DNA from: Daucus carota subsp. sativus
Taxonomy: Eukaryota > Streptophyta > Magnoliopsida > Apiales > Apiaceae
Length of the DNA: 64,000 nucleotides
Reading direction: 5' to 3'
Assembly: GCF_001625215.2 (NCBI RefSeq)
Contig: NC_030385.2
Location: 45,967,598-46,031,597, forward strand
This document shows positions 46,380-58,689 of the stretch, in pieces. The translations under genes and the position numbers were made by a program. Each line of letters opens with the position of its first letter. Within the stretch, counting starts at the first letter, position 1. Below the pieces are notes generated by a model that searched no databases, was not told the DNA's origin, and saw nothing but the letters and a program-made list of their open reading frames with translations.

Positions 46380-46559
46380 TAATTACTCTCGCATCGGCTT
46401 TAATGTATGTTATCACTATTCTATGTCATAAACTAAGCGAACTAATCTATGTCATAATTTTATACAGTGGACTCCGAAGTGAACGCTTCCACAGTTCACG
46501 TTCACCCAAAGGTGGGAATATTAATCTATGTAGCAAAGCCAGCAAACATATGTAAGGGG

Positions 46560-47184
46560 GGCCAAAAAAAATTTCTTCCATACATTAAATTTTTTCATCA
46601 GCACTGTAAAATATTCATTATAAAATAAATACAAAAATACTAGTAAAAAAATTATAGTAGAGCTTGCGTTCTTTTAAATCAGGAAATCAAATTTATAATT
46701 GTGTCAGGAAATCAAATTTATAATTGTGTCAACAAAAATTATAACTGTGGTACGATAAATGTGGGTTATTGTAGTAAAGTAAATTTATATTATATTAAAA
46801 ATTATATTTTACATGTAATATTATTTTCTATTGCACAATTAAAATCCATATAAAAAATAATTTTTTATATCTATTATTCAAATAAATTTATTTAATATTT
46901 GGAGTTAGCAAATTTATTATATCGAGTTTGAAAAAAATATTTTTATTATATCTTGTATGGTTTCTTCTTGTTTTAAAATAATAGGAGAAGTCTTTGTGTT
47001 TGAATAGAATTAGGGGGCAAATGTTAATCAATCATTATAGATTAATATTTTATTGATAACCTTAAATTTTCAAATATATAGTTGCAAAACGATATTTTTA
47101 AATTATATTTTACATGTATTAAAATATATATTGTATTAAATATGAAATTATGTATATGTGTATGTATGTATGTATGTATGTATG

Positions 47185-47215
<31 letters not shown>

Positions 47216-47490
47216 GTATATATGTAAATATTAATGATTTTTTTTCATATGATACCTCTTTTTTTTCAAAAAAAATCCCTTATGATGGAAGAAAAAAAAA
47301 CCTCTTTTTTAAATAAATGATTCTTTTGATAACGATACCTCTATTTCTTCGGAAGAGCTCTTTTTATTTACATAATTGATAAATTATTCAAATTAATCTT
47401 ACTGGTCTAGAAAAAAATTCTTAATAAAGAAACCTCAATAAAATCTTAATTAGAAGATATTAAAGTATATATTTTATTAAACATAAAAAA

Positions 47491-47525
<35 letters not shown>

Positions 47526-48400
47526 GCATCTAAAATAAATTATAAATAATTTAGTAACTTAAATTATAAGTAAGAAATTATCCGCCTCTTATAAAATTTT
47601 TCTTGGCGACTTCTAAAAATTTAAAATAGATTTAATGTAAGTATTTTTCACTATAATAATATCAATCTTAATAATCAACTAAAAATTGTAGTAATATAAA
47701 GGTGAATCGATCAGAGTAGTAATATTTTATTGAATAAACATATTTTCAAATATATAGTTAAAAATAATATTCATAAATTATATTTTACATGTAATATTTT
47801 ATTGAATAATTAAAATAAAATCATATATTTTATATTTACTATTCAAATAAATTTATATAATATCCTGAGTTAATAATTTTATTAAACTAATTTCAAATAA
47901 AATAATGCTATATATCTTGTAAAATATATTTTAATTTCGAAATAGTAGTAGCAGAGTTTGTGATTGAATAGTAAAAATTAATATTTTATCGAAAAACATG
48001 TATTTTCAAATATATATGTTGGGAATAATATTTATAAATTATAATTTACATGTATTATTATTTTCTATCGAACAATTAATATCTACATAATAAAATAAAA
48101 TACATTGATATATTTGCGATTATCTGATATAGTAAATTAATATTTTATTATATAAATAAAATTTTCAAATATATAATTGAAAAAATATTTGTAAGTTATA
48201 TATAATATTATTTTTATCGAACAATTACAATCTATTATGTAAAAACTAAAATATATTTGATATATATATTATTTAAAGAAATTTATTTATACATAAAGTT
48301 AACAATTTTATTATGTCAAGTTTAAAAAAACAATTTTATTATATATTATATATTTTCTTTTTGTTTAGAGTTGTAGAATTATTTTCATTTCAAATCAGTA
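46560..48400. repeat. AT-rich array of degenerate repeats, unit about 250-350 bp
   Basis: At least four times, and in the same order, occur: TTATTTTCTAT(T/C)G(A/C)ACAATTA, (T/C)AAATAAATTTAT, GTTA(G/A)CAA/AATTTTATTA(T/A), TTGTGTTTGAATAG / TTGTGATTGAATAG, TAATATTTTAT(T/C)GA and TTTTCAAATATATA. Imbedded are a TATG/TG/TA compound microsatellite (47161-47226) and an AT run (47493-47522). No coding capacity. It may be the core of a hAT-like element, since GCCAGCAAACAT…AAGGGGGGCCAAAAAA occurs both before (46537) and after (48537) it. Confidence 0.55.
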
Positions 48401-48526
48401 AAATTAGGAAATAGCCTAAATAGTAACCGCTATGCTCTAGTAACTGGTCCACACATAAAGCACGTCTTCCTTCTCCATCACTTGCACACTCCAGGAATTG
48501 TGAAAAGGACCTTGCAAAGTTAGTAT

Positions 48527-49456
48527 CAGGGACGAAGCCAGCAAACATCCACAAGGGGGGCCAAAAAAATTTCTTCGGCACACTAAAATTTTTCGTTAAC
48601 GCAATAAAATATTCAATATAAAATAAATACAAAAGTACTAGTAAAAAAAAATTATAGTAAAACTTTGCGTTCTTTTAAATCAAGATATCAAATATATAAT
48701 TGTGTCAACTAAAATATTTAGCTATTTATCTTCAAATATATATAAGTATAAAATGATCGGGAAACTCATCATAATAACTCTAAGTTATACTGTAATCTTT
48801 AATTAGCAATTAATACACATTAAATGAAATTATATTATGAATAGAAGCAAGTAAAATTTTAACAATACCTCAAAAACTACATATTATGCCTATTAACCTT
48901 ACAAAAACAACATATGATTATTTAGAAGATGACAAGTTATAGTTTAAACAAGTAAAAATGTTACTTGGATGATGAAATTTGAATTGACGATGAGTAAAAT
49001 CAATATTAATATTAATATTAATTAAAAAACTGATAATACATGAGGACTAAATCTATTTTACGATAATGAGAAGTGAGGTATAAGTTTCTGAGACCTCCAC
49101 CAAAGATTCTTGTTTTTTTAAAAGAACCATATTGATGTTTAACTTTATCACATATTACATTCTACCTTTTTTTAAAAATAGTATAATTGTATGTATATCC
49201 ATATTTTTGTTTGTTTTTATTTTTAAATTCGGTCTAATACATGAATTAGAGAAATCTAAGAATTAAAATGTTATTTTACAATGTTAAATATTTTTTAGGA
49301 GCGAACAGATATTTTTTTTAGGGGGGCCAAATTTTTATATTTATATAAATATGTAGATAAAATACAATTTTTTCAAAATTATATAACACAAATTATAACA
49401 TTATGGAAACCCTAGGGGGGGCCATGGCCCCTTGTGGCCCCTATGTAGCGATGTCC
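48527..49456. mobile_element. hAT-like element ('gggacgaagccag' ends)
   Basis: Left AGGGACGAAGCCAGC and right TAGCGATGTCCCT are short inverted ends. Subterminal G-rich GGGGGGCCAAA / GGGGGGGCCATGGCCCC blocks are common in plant hAT elements. I could not find a clean 8-bp target duplication, so the borders are approximate. Confidence 0.4.
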
Positions 49457-49841
49457 CTCCTATGTAGTTTTTATTGTTGCCTGTATCCTTGCGCAAGGAC
49501 CCGAGATCCATTTGAATTTCAAATTTCACAAGAAATAGTACGGTATTTATCTTAAATGCCATAAAATCACATGTGAATGTCTATCATGTCGGTAATAATT
49601 TACTTCGCTTGTATACTGGGTGTGGAGTCTGTGGACGCATAAATTAATGATCTGTTTCAAAGTGCAGTTAAAAATTATTGTGGTATCAGTAAAAATGTTG
49701 ATAAAAGATATTATAAAAGTAATTTCTGAATATATATATATGTGTGTGTAAAATAAAGATATTGTACGTAAGTATTAAATTATGGATATTCTATTCATGT
49801 TTTATTGAATATAAAACTTTGCAGAAAAATAGAGCTGTCAG

Positions 49842-50312
49842 CAGTGTTCTAAAAGTCGGCGATTAATCGGGATTAATCGCCGATTAATCGTTGTTCGGTC
49901 GGTCACCGTCTCGATTAAGCGTTAATCGGTGAAAAAATCGTTTTTTCTGAAAATCGGGATTAATCGGTCAAAAGTCGGGATTAATCGGAAAAAATCGGTC
50001 AAAAATCGGTGAATTTAAAAAAATTTAAAAAAAAGTGAAAAAATTTTAAAATTTTAAATTTAATTTTAAATAAAATAAAAGGCACCGAAAGACAAAACAC
50101 ATAAATTAAATTTGTTTTTATTACGTTTCACTCTTTTAATATTAACTTCCAAACTCTAATTACTTAAATTTGCAATATATATTCCTTAGCAGATTGAATC
50201 AAATATATGAGATGACTAGGCTTGTATATGTATATAAAGGCATGTTTTGGGTTATAAAAAATCATTACTCTTTTGATTTTATATGATTATAAATTTATAC
50301 TATATATAATTT

Positions 50313-50356
<44 letters not shown>

Positions 50357-50483
50357 AAAAATAATATTAAATTGATTACGATTAATGATCCGATTAATCA
50401 CTCCGATTAATCTCCGATTATCCGATTAATCGCTGGACGGTGCCCTCACCGACTAAGTCCGATTCCCGCTTTTTACAACACTG
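49842..50483. mobile_element. Non-autonomous hAT element with ATTAATC subterminal repeats
   Basis: Ends CAGTGTTCTAAAAGTCGG and CCGCTTTTTACAACACTG; identical 8-bp flanks GCTGTCAG at 49834-49841 and 50484-50491. Both subterminal regions are packed with CGATTAATCG / GGGATTAATCGG motifs in both orientations, as expected of transposase binding sites. The centre has an AT run (50319-50352). No transposase frame. Confidence 0.9.
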
Positions 50484-50536
50484 GCTGTCAGTATGATTGC
50501 AATTTTCTGCTTGAAGAGTATGAATTTTCTTTCTTA

Positions 50537-50840
50537 CTCCCTCTGTCCCTCTCATTTTTTTACGGTTACTATTTTGGGATGTCACTCTCATTTCTTTACG
50601 TTACTATAAATAGTAAGTTTTTTCATCATTACACCCACTATTTTCCTCCCACTATCTCATATTTAACAATAAAAACTACTATTACACCCACTACTTTCCT
50701 CCACTATCTCAAATCTATTATTAAATATTGATGGGTCCCACCACTTTACTCATTTTTCATCTAACTTTACTCATTTTTCATACATTGTCTTGGTCTCCGT
50801 GTCCCCCTCCAATGTAAACAATTGAGGGGGACGGAGGGAG
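50537..50840. mobile_element. Stowaway-type miniature element
   Basis: TA-flanked CTCCCTCTGTCCCTCTCATT and GAGGGGGACGGAGGGAG; internally CTTTCCTCCCACTATCTCA-like direct repeats (two copies). Non-coding. Confidence 0.65.
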
Positions 50841-52577
50841 TATTGTTCTTCTATCTCGTCCACGTTTTATATGATATTATCCCTGCAATGCCCACTTAAA
50901 TTCATGTCCATCTCTGTAATGTGAAATGCATCTCGATCCAGCTGCAGGAGCCCAATTGGTCTCCAATTATTATGTTTTCAAATATTATAAGCCTGTTATA
51001 TCTGGTCCGGTTTCTATCTAGTCCAGTTACGATTTGGAGTCCACGTTCGTTTCATTATCCAAGGTTTCTTATTTTTTGATAATACTCTCTAATTTTTACA
51101 AACACTATCCATATATTTGTATATATATGGTAGTGTTTTTCATACAATTAGAATATTAGTCCCTTCATTTCAAAATAATAATTATTGATTATTATATATT
51201 TTTACACATAATATGAGATGACAAAAATATTTCTATATATCATTTTCAAAATTTCTCTTTTTGATAAAATTATAAATATTAATTTTAGGAAAATATTTAT
51301 ATTAACATATGTTTTCCATAAGTAAATAATTTATTTTTAAAAATAAATATACTGTAAAGAAATGGGAGGGACAGAGGGAATAGTGATTAAAATGATATGA
51401 TGAATAGTAGCTACATGTAATTAGCTCAATATTTTACTATAGTTGAGTCCAACTGCATTAAATTAATTCTGGAATATGTTGTCTCTACTGTTTGGAACGT
51501 AGCATATATAGATCATGCCGCAAAGAATTACAAGAATAGTTGTGTAAAGATAGGCAGCTCTGAGGATTAAGAGCTGAAGAAGAGTCATAGCTATAGCTAT
51601 ATGTAATTAAGAGGTTAATTAGTGAAAGAAATTTTTTTGAACGAAAGAAACTCCTCGGAGTATTGGCGTTTTATCGATACGAGCAAGTGAATTTTTTGTA
51701 AAAAAAAAAAAGTTAATTAGTGAAGATTCATCTAAATGTCATGTGCTATATACAGCAAGTCTGAAAATATTCTAACCCTGGCTCCCATGTACATGCATGC
51801 CATCACCTTAATTCCTTCCTAATTATATCCAAGTTCTTTTAAAATACCGCAGAGAATTTGTACGAAAATTAAAAACAAAGTACATATATAAGCAAATCAC
51901 TAACTAGATTAGAATTGTACTCCTACAGTCTTAAACTGTCCAAAAGCTCACCAGCCCAAATTAATCACGTCGGCTGGGCACCCTTAACTACACTTTGGTC
52001 GAACGATTTAACGACTAATTAATTATTGTAGCAGGTCATATTTCATTTGACCACACAGCTCACCTCTTAATAAACTACAAAATACAATTACATTATAATA
52101 AAACGATAACCAACATGTGCAAACCCGTAAACCACTCCACCTTACATGTGTCAACCCTCTGCAGGTAAAAAAAAATGTTTCTAAATTTCTAGTTGTAAAC
52201 TTTAGTTGTTATTATGTACTTCCCCTTGAGAGGGACAACTTTTTCACGAATTTTATTTAGTTAAATATAATTTATAAAAAAATGCAATTTAAATTGCAGA
52301 TATATAGTCAAATCTCTTGAACATGCATGCATGAAAAAATATGTAAAAAAAGTTCAAATAACTTTATCCTAGAAAAAGTATAAACTAATCGGAAATGGTA
52401 AGATTACAATAATCAATATATAAATAAACATGTAAAGAACAGAAAATGATACTTTTATTGATACCACATGCAATTCAAACTGAACACAGGAAAGACACTG
52501 AAGTAGTACTTGTTCACACACAAAACAGTGCTTATTCAAAACACAAAGCTCAAACAGGATAAAAACAACTCATCAAC

Positions 52578-54383
52578 TCAAGAAGAGATGATAATCTTGG
52601 CGCCGCCAATGGTGACTTTGCCTTTCCCGGTTCTCGGAACCAAGGCCACCACCACATTGTCGTCGTCATCGGCACCAACGTCCTCCAGAAGCTCGGTTAT
52701 CCCCAAACTCATGGACACTTTCACTCTATTGTTTGATATGGATGGTACATTTGAATATGATCCCGCAAACTCTGCATTGTTAGGTCCGCTCTCAACCTCA
52801 TCTTCGTCGTTGAGAAACACATCAAATTTGACGTACTCGTTTCCATCGTATTCAATTCCATCGATCACGAGGATCTCCTCTGCGTCCTCTTTCTCCTCCT
52901 GGCTCCTCGACTTCTTCGGCCTGGGAATTGAGACTTTGATTAGGCCGTTCAATACTTGGGGAAGGACTTCACTAGCATTCGGAAAGACCTGAGGAGCTTC
53001 GGCTGCATTCGCGACCCCTGCCTTGTTTCCGCGGCCCTTGCCTTTACCCTTAGCTTTCGGGGGAGGCCGAGAGCCGAGCCACGGAAGAGGAACGTCCTGG
53101 TAAACATACCCCATCTTCTTCGTATCGACACAGTCCCGGACCTTGACTCTCACGAGCTTCTCATTCTCGTCGTAGAACAGAAAAGCCGAATCCAACCAGT
53201 CCGGATCGTCGATGTCTTTGCGGTTTTTACCAGGGAGCGTCTTCCAAATATTCCACATTCGGTCCACATTCGCATGATGCGAATAGAAAAGCGGATCTCG
53301 ACCCGCCGAAAAGAATCTCCCCATGTCCTCACCATATTTCTGCTCGGGATCACCGGTCCATATGTGCAGCTGAGTATGCGGCTGGTTCTCAATTGCCCCG
53401 GCCGCTTTCACCTGCGCTTCTCCCCCGCGGTAGGCTCCCCCGAAGAACAGCTCAGGAGTCTTGCTGCTCGAAACCATCTGATTATACATCACTTTGTAAT
53501 TCGCCTGGATCAATTCGTCACCTACAGGACTCGGAGTCGACTTGCTATAGTTTAGATCAATTTTAAGCGGCGGCTGATGATTATCATCTCGCAACTTATC
53601 AAATAGTGGAGAGTTGTGATCTGCAAACATAGCCGGGATCGGCATCCCATCAGGCGAATCCCAGTTCCAGTAGGGAATCGCGAAAGTAGGATCACCGATC
53701 AATTTCCCCAAAATCTTCTCGTAAAAATGCAAGTACCATCTATGAAACGGGAAGAACAACCACGAGAAATGCACGTCCATTTTCACATTCGGAAAGCCCA
53801 CCATCTCATAAGCCGAGTCGCAATAAGCGCAATGAATCGCCGCTTGCTGCGCGAAGCTATGAGGATGGTCTTTCGGCAGAGATCGCATGATCTTCATCGC
53901 TTTGTTATACTTCTCTATATATTTGTTATCCGCCAGCTGAGCTGCTGGCCTAACCCGCAAGGGCTGATTAACCGGAAGTACGTAATCAGTTATATTCGGA
54001 TTCGGGGGAGGGCAGCAATTCGCATCTTTTATGTTCGTGCATGTCGGCAAAGTGTCTGCATTGCCGCACTTGGTAGCGTCCACCGGAGCCGCGAACGCCG
54101 CCTGACTCACGGCGGTTGTTCCATACAGACCTCCGAGACCAAGCAGAATGTCCCTCCTGTCGAACTTTCCTCCCTCCACATTCTGGAAGCTTCTAGATTT
54201 GCTCCTAGCATCTTCTTGGCTACCATCACTCTCCTTTGCGGCTCTGCATGACAGGTTTTTCGAGAAGAAACGGTTGCGTTTTTGGTGGTTCAAGAACAAT
54301 TGGGAGGTGGAGGATTTGTCAGTAGTGTTGGCGTTGGTGTGAAGATTGGCAGCTCTGAGTGGTAGGTACTGCAAAGAAGCCAT
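52578..54383 (-). CDS. PPO: Polyphenol oxidase, plastid/thylakoid lumen type, intronless (copy 2)
   Basis: 601 residues, the full family length. Transit peptide (1-46, ending NLSCRAAKE), twin-Arg lumen signal (DRRDILLGLGGLYGT…AFAAP, 75-100), paired Cys region CTNIKDANCCPPP. CuA: H184 (IHCAYC, thioether Cys188), H205, H214 (FPFHRW). CuB: H336, H340 (HTQLHIWTGD), H370 (YSHHANVDRMW), gatekeeper Phe357. The linker PPPKAKGKGKGRGNK is longer and more basic than in copy 1. The KFDV motif is at 519-522 and the C-terminus ends GKVTIGGAKIIIS. All catalytic residues are present, so it is probably an active catechol oxidase. The large plus-strand open frames across this gene come from its GC-rich coding bias. 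Monophenolase activity cannot be judged from sequence. Confidence 0.96.
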   Translation of the reverse strand: MASLQYLPLRAANLHTNANTTDKSSTSQLFLNHQKRNRFFSKNLSCRAAKESDGSQEDARSKSRSFQNVEGGKFDRRDILLGLGGLYGTTAVSQAAFAAPVDATKCGNADTLPTCTNIKDANCCPPPNPNITDYVLPVNQPLRVRPAAQLADNKYIEKYNKAMKIMRSLPKDHPHSFAQQAAIHCAYCDSAYEMVGFPNVKMDVHFSWLFFPFHRWYLHFYEKILGKLIGDPTFAIPYWNWDSPDGMPIPAMFADHNSPLFDKLRDDNHQPPLKIDLNYSKSTPSPVGDELIQANYKVMYNQMVSSSKTPELFFGGAYRGGEAQVKAAGAIENQPHTQLHIWTGDPEQKYGEDMGRFFSAGRDPLFYSHHANVDRMWNIWKTLPGKNRKDIDDPDWLDSAFLFYDENEKLVRVKVRDCVDTKKMGYVYQDVPLPWLGSRPPPKAKGKGKGRGNKAGVANAAEAPQVFPNASEVLPQVLNGLIKVSIPRPKKSRSQEEKEDAEEILVIDGIEYDGNEYVKFDVFLNDEDEVESGPNNAEFAGSYSNVPSISNNRVKVSMSLGITELLEDVGADDDDNVVVALVPRTGKGKVTIGGAKIIISS

Positions 54384-54420
54384 GACTAGTTGGTGTGAAG
54401 TTTTCTGTCGATGGCTTAGG

Positions 54421-54429
54421 GTTTATATA
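54421..54429 (-). promoter_or_regulatory. TATA box of PPO copy 2
   Basis: On the minus strand CTATATAAACCC, about 40 bases before the ATG; the region further up (ATCTAAATCATGCA, GAGACAG in minus sense) is shared with the PPO relic near 57 kb. Confidence 0.55.
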
Positions 54430-54709
54430 GCAGCGAAGTCGTGGATCTCGATAAGTTTTCATACTTGATTGATCACTGTAATTGTTTATGACAACATGTG
54501 TTAATTGCTCAAACTATAACTGTCTCGATCTAAATCATGCAGCGCAATTAACAGGATATGGGTACCAGAAATATCAAATTGAATACAAAATTTGATGTGA
54601 CAGTTTATAATGATTTAATTAAAAATTAATACATATCCAGATATTGATATATTATATATATGATTTATTATTGCTATTTAAATTATTAGTAAGATTATAA
54701 TTATTTTTA

Positions 54710-55133
54710 GAGTAAACTTTAAAGTTGTGGCAAAAGTTTACACCGATTTTTAAAAAATTAGTCAGAGTTTCAAATTCTCAAAAAGATGACCAAACTTTGG
54801 CTCCGCTTTTTAAAAGTGTGGCTCCCGTTAAATGTCACTAACGGGAGCCTAACAGCAGCCACATTTTTGAAAAGCAGACCAAAATTTGGCCACTATTCTG
54901 AGAATTTGGAAAGAATATAAAGATAAAAATGAGTTTCAAATTCTCAAAAAAGTGACCAAACTTTGGTCCGTTTTTTAAAATGTGGCTCTCGTTAGGCTCC
55001 CGTTAGTGACATTTAACGGGAGCCACACCACACTTTTAAAAAGTGAAGCCAAAATTTGGCCATCTTTTTGAGAATTTGGAATTCTGACCAACGTTTTTAA
55101 AATCGATGTAAACTTTGGCCACAAAATTTGCTC
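54710..55133. mobile_element. Mutator-like miniature element with nested inverted repeats
   Basis: Starts GAGTAAACTTTAAAGTTGTG and ends GGCCACAAAATTTGCTC, with identical 9-bp flanks TTATTTTTA at 54701-54709 and 55134-55142. Inside, GTGGCTCCCGTTAAATGTCA and its complement, plus AAACTTTGG / CCAAATTTT arms, recur in both orientations, giving several alternative hairpins. Confidence 0.8.
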
Positions 55134-56884
55134 TTATTTTTAATTACATAATTTATATACATACATGATTTTTTATTATTAGAGTAATAGAGTTAGTGAA
55201 ATCACGTGCCGTTTAATATTATTTCATATCCAATTTGTTACCTCTAACATTTTGCTTTAAAATAATCCACCTCTGCATGCGTTCATAAATAAAATAAAAT
55301 AATCTTACTCTGCATGCCAATAGAAGCCATCGCACGTGAATCTCACTTAAAAAGCATAAGAAAATCAGAACTCATCGGTTCGATTTAGAAAGGTACTTCA
55401 ATTTTAAGTATTTATATTACATTTTTTATTATCTGATTGAGTACTGTATCGTGTTAAGCGCAATGCATGATAAATCTTAAACGTGGTTTAAATTCTTTAC
55501 CAAGTCTTTAAATGATTGAATAAAAATAATTAATATTAAATTCTTTACCCAGACTTTAAGTGATTGAATAGAAAACAATATCGCTACATTAAACATGCTA
55601 CGTTTTGACATTACAAAAAGATATGATAAGATATCATTGGTGGCTTTCAATTTTTCCGTTGCAGAAGATTTTGTTTATTTAAAGTCTCACCTAATACATA
55701 TCAGTTGTCGGATCTATGAATAATGAACTTAATAATTAATTAAGCTGAGTAACAAAAATTTTAAAAAAAATCAAAAATAATATAAAGTGATCAGCGCAAA
55801 TCTTTTTATCACATTCTACTTAGATTAAATATTTAACTAATATCATAAATAAAAATAATAATCTTCTATATCACAACATTTAATAACAAATTTTTATAAT
55901 TGTCACATAATACAGCAATCATTCATTCAGTAAACATCTTTATACACATAGTTTTCTCCATGGTGCAGGGCCGAATTTTATTTTTTTATTTTTAGAAAAT
56001 ACTTTGTTTTAGTATAATATGGGGTAGTTGGCTGGATTTTTAAACTAGATCTTTATTTTATAAACGAGAAACGAAGTATTTGGATTATTTATGTAATAAA
56101 CTGATTAGTTAGCTTCTATTAATTTGAGAATGAAATTTTCAACTTGTTTTACTTATTTTAGTTTTTTAAATTTGACTGTTAAAAAATATATATAATTTAA
56201 ATAATAATTATTTTATTTTCTTCCATTTAATCAAAATATTTATATTTAGATTGGATTGGGAGATGGAGAAAGTGAGTAAAAGAAAAAGATAAGTGTGCAG
56301 AGTCGAACCGATGATAACGTATAAACAAATTATAACAATATAGACAAAGAAACTAGGAGATTAGTCAACCTGCTATATTACCAAACTAATTGTTTTTTAT
56401 ATTACAAATGCATGTACAAATTGTTACTTTAATATCCTTGCCGAAAAATATTATTTTGAGCTCAATATTTTGTAAAAGTAATAAAGAGGGCTTTTCATCC
56501 AATTACTTTTTTTATATTGTGGAAGAGTACTTAAAAGTTGATTAAATTAGTTAAATAAATTTTAATATCTCAAATTAGATTAATAAGTTAACTCTGCTCA
56601 TGTAATTTGTACAATATTAATCATTAAATTCTATATTTACTTTCCTAAATATAAATTATATAATTGTTTGTTTTATTTGTACAAGATATATAAATTCATC
56701 TGATTTAGAATGAAAGAAACATGGAGACAAAGAAAATTTTGAATGCATGGATCATTTAGACGGGGAGTCGTCTATAATTCTCATATATCTTCGAACCTTT
56801 CTCCATTTAGCAGAAACTTTTAAATAGGCATAAATTTTAAACTAAATAATTAACTTTTTCGAAAAGTTTGTACCGTCTTACCTT

Positions 56885-56999
56885 ACTCGTAACTAAATTT
56901 TCCGAAAAGACATGGTTACGCTTTTGGTGTTTCAAAAACTGCGGTGGTGTCGGTGTAAAGATGGGAAGCTCTGAGTGGTAGGTGTTGCAGAGAAGCCAT
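56885..56999 (-). pseudogene. 5' relic of a polyphenol oxidase gene
   Basis: On the minus strand ATG 56999 opens MASLQHLPLRASHLYTDTTA, clearly the transit peptide start of PPO copy 2 (MASLQYLPLRAANLHTN…), but a stop follows after 27 codons and homology ends near 56885. The upstream side (to about 57130) also matches the copy 2 promoter, including TAGGGTTTAT and TGTCTCGATCTAAACCATGCA in plus sense. No copper-binding sequence remains. Confidence 0.85.
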
Positions 57000-58689
57000 G
57001 ACTAGTTGGTGTGAAGTTTCCTCACAATGTGTTAGGGTTTATCGAACACTCTAATTATTTACGATAACGTATGTTAAATTGTTAATTGCTCGTAAACTAT
57101 AACGTGTCTCGATCTAAACCATGCAATTTAATTAATAATAATCCTATGCAGCGTACGTACCAGTGTCATTATCCGAATCATGGAATCCGATCTTCTAATA
57201 AAATTAAGAACACCGTTCCATCTATTTTTTATTTTGTATATGAGATTAAGCTCGGTAAATCTTAAAGATTTGTGTAGATCCTGTACCTAATAACCGATTC
57301 TTTAAATAATTGAACAGAAAATAATGTCGATCGATTAAAATACTATATTTCGACACCGTGGATAGATCTGAAACGTCGCTTGATTAATTTCTCCGTGCCG
57401 AGGATTTTAGTGTGTGAAGTCTCCCCTAATTATAGCACACGTGTCTCATCTATAATCTATAATATTTTAATAAGTGACAAATTACTCGTTAATTAAGCTT
57501 AGTAAAAGAAAAGGTCAGCAATCAATAATTAAATTCAGGAGCCTCATCAGTTTGCCTGTCTTTCAGCAGCTACAGAAGGTTATATATAATAATATTTGTC
57601 ACTTCCGATTTTTCTTCATTTATAATTTATATAATTTTGTGATTTATTTTAATAAATAAATCATAATTTAGAACATAGATGAGAAATCGAGTGCATAAAT
57701 CAAACTGAATAAATCTAGAGTATACAGTTCTTGACAAGTTTAGATGTACTTATATTAAAAGTTTTTTTGGAAACCCGATTTAGCACATGACAGATATTAT
57801 AGTATAAACTCTATTATAAAAGTTGACAATATTTTTTATTTTTGAAAAAAAAGTTGACAATATTTTATATTTAAATAATTGACAACTTGAAATTCCTTAA
57901 AGAAAAAACAATATTTCTGAGGGTGTACATAAATGTGCCAAAGATAAAACTATCAGTACGTTATCCGGTGATTGCGAGATCCAATACAGTCTCCATCTAG
58001 AAGTCTATTTTATAGATAAATATTAAATAGATTCACGAGCATGGATATTAAATTTACAAAACATTAAGTTATCAGGGTCAGCACTCTATCTAAGTCAGAA
58101 TTTCAACATGGAGTCCTGGGCGTCAGAAAAAACACTTTAAATTGTTGACAGGACGGTATTTATTCACTTATTTTACATCATATTTAATATTTAATGTTTA
58201 TACTTATCTAAATTTTTGGTAATTATAATGCTTCATATGGATGAGGGTATATTTGATCCGGACATTTTTTTTTCGAAAATTGTCTCGTATATCTGTCAGT
58301 CAACGTCAAAATGATTATTATTTCCAAAAATAATTTGCTGAAAACTCCGGCATGGAAAATCTCTACTCAAAATTTGTTAGTACTAAACAATTTAACGGTT
58401 GCTTTTGGCCCTATTTTTTATTTATCAATCCAGCTCTAAGAAATGAGGGTCGTTAAACAAACAGGCCTCAAGTCGGAAGCCCAGCTGCCAACCCAAAGAC
58501 CCGCATATGAAATCGCTGGACTAGAAGTACATAAGGTCCAACCAAACCTTCCCAATATTGATAGGCACGAGAATGAGTAACGTTTTATATTTATTTCGTA
58601 TTATTATATTTTAATATTCAACTTATTTATATTTAAATCACTTATAGAGATGAATTTAGGTCAGAGTTTTTAGGCTTCAAGTTTATTAA

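Larger units (their letters stand above)
45122..52577. other. Long gene-free gap between PPO copies 1 and 2
   Basis: About 7.4 kb with no supported gene. It consists of Stowaway elements (45417, 46118, 50537), an AT-rich degenerate repeat array, a hAT-like element with ends at 48527 and 49455, a hAT element at 49842, and simple repeats. The minus-strand frame at 48390-48632 contains a protein-like stretch (FSQFLECASDGEGRRALC) that I cannot place. Confidence 0.6.

Noticed and set aside
48390-48632. 80-residue minus-strand frame with FSQFLECASDGEGRRALC
   Set aside because: Half of it is hAT-like repeat end; the rest matches nothing I recognise.
52956-54251. Large plus-strand open frames opposite PPO copy 2 (and 43380-44887, 60028-60519 opposite the other PPO-type genes)
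   Set aside because: Shadows of GC-rich PPO coding sequence; no domain and no conservation of their own.
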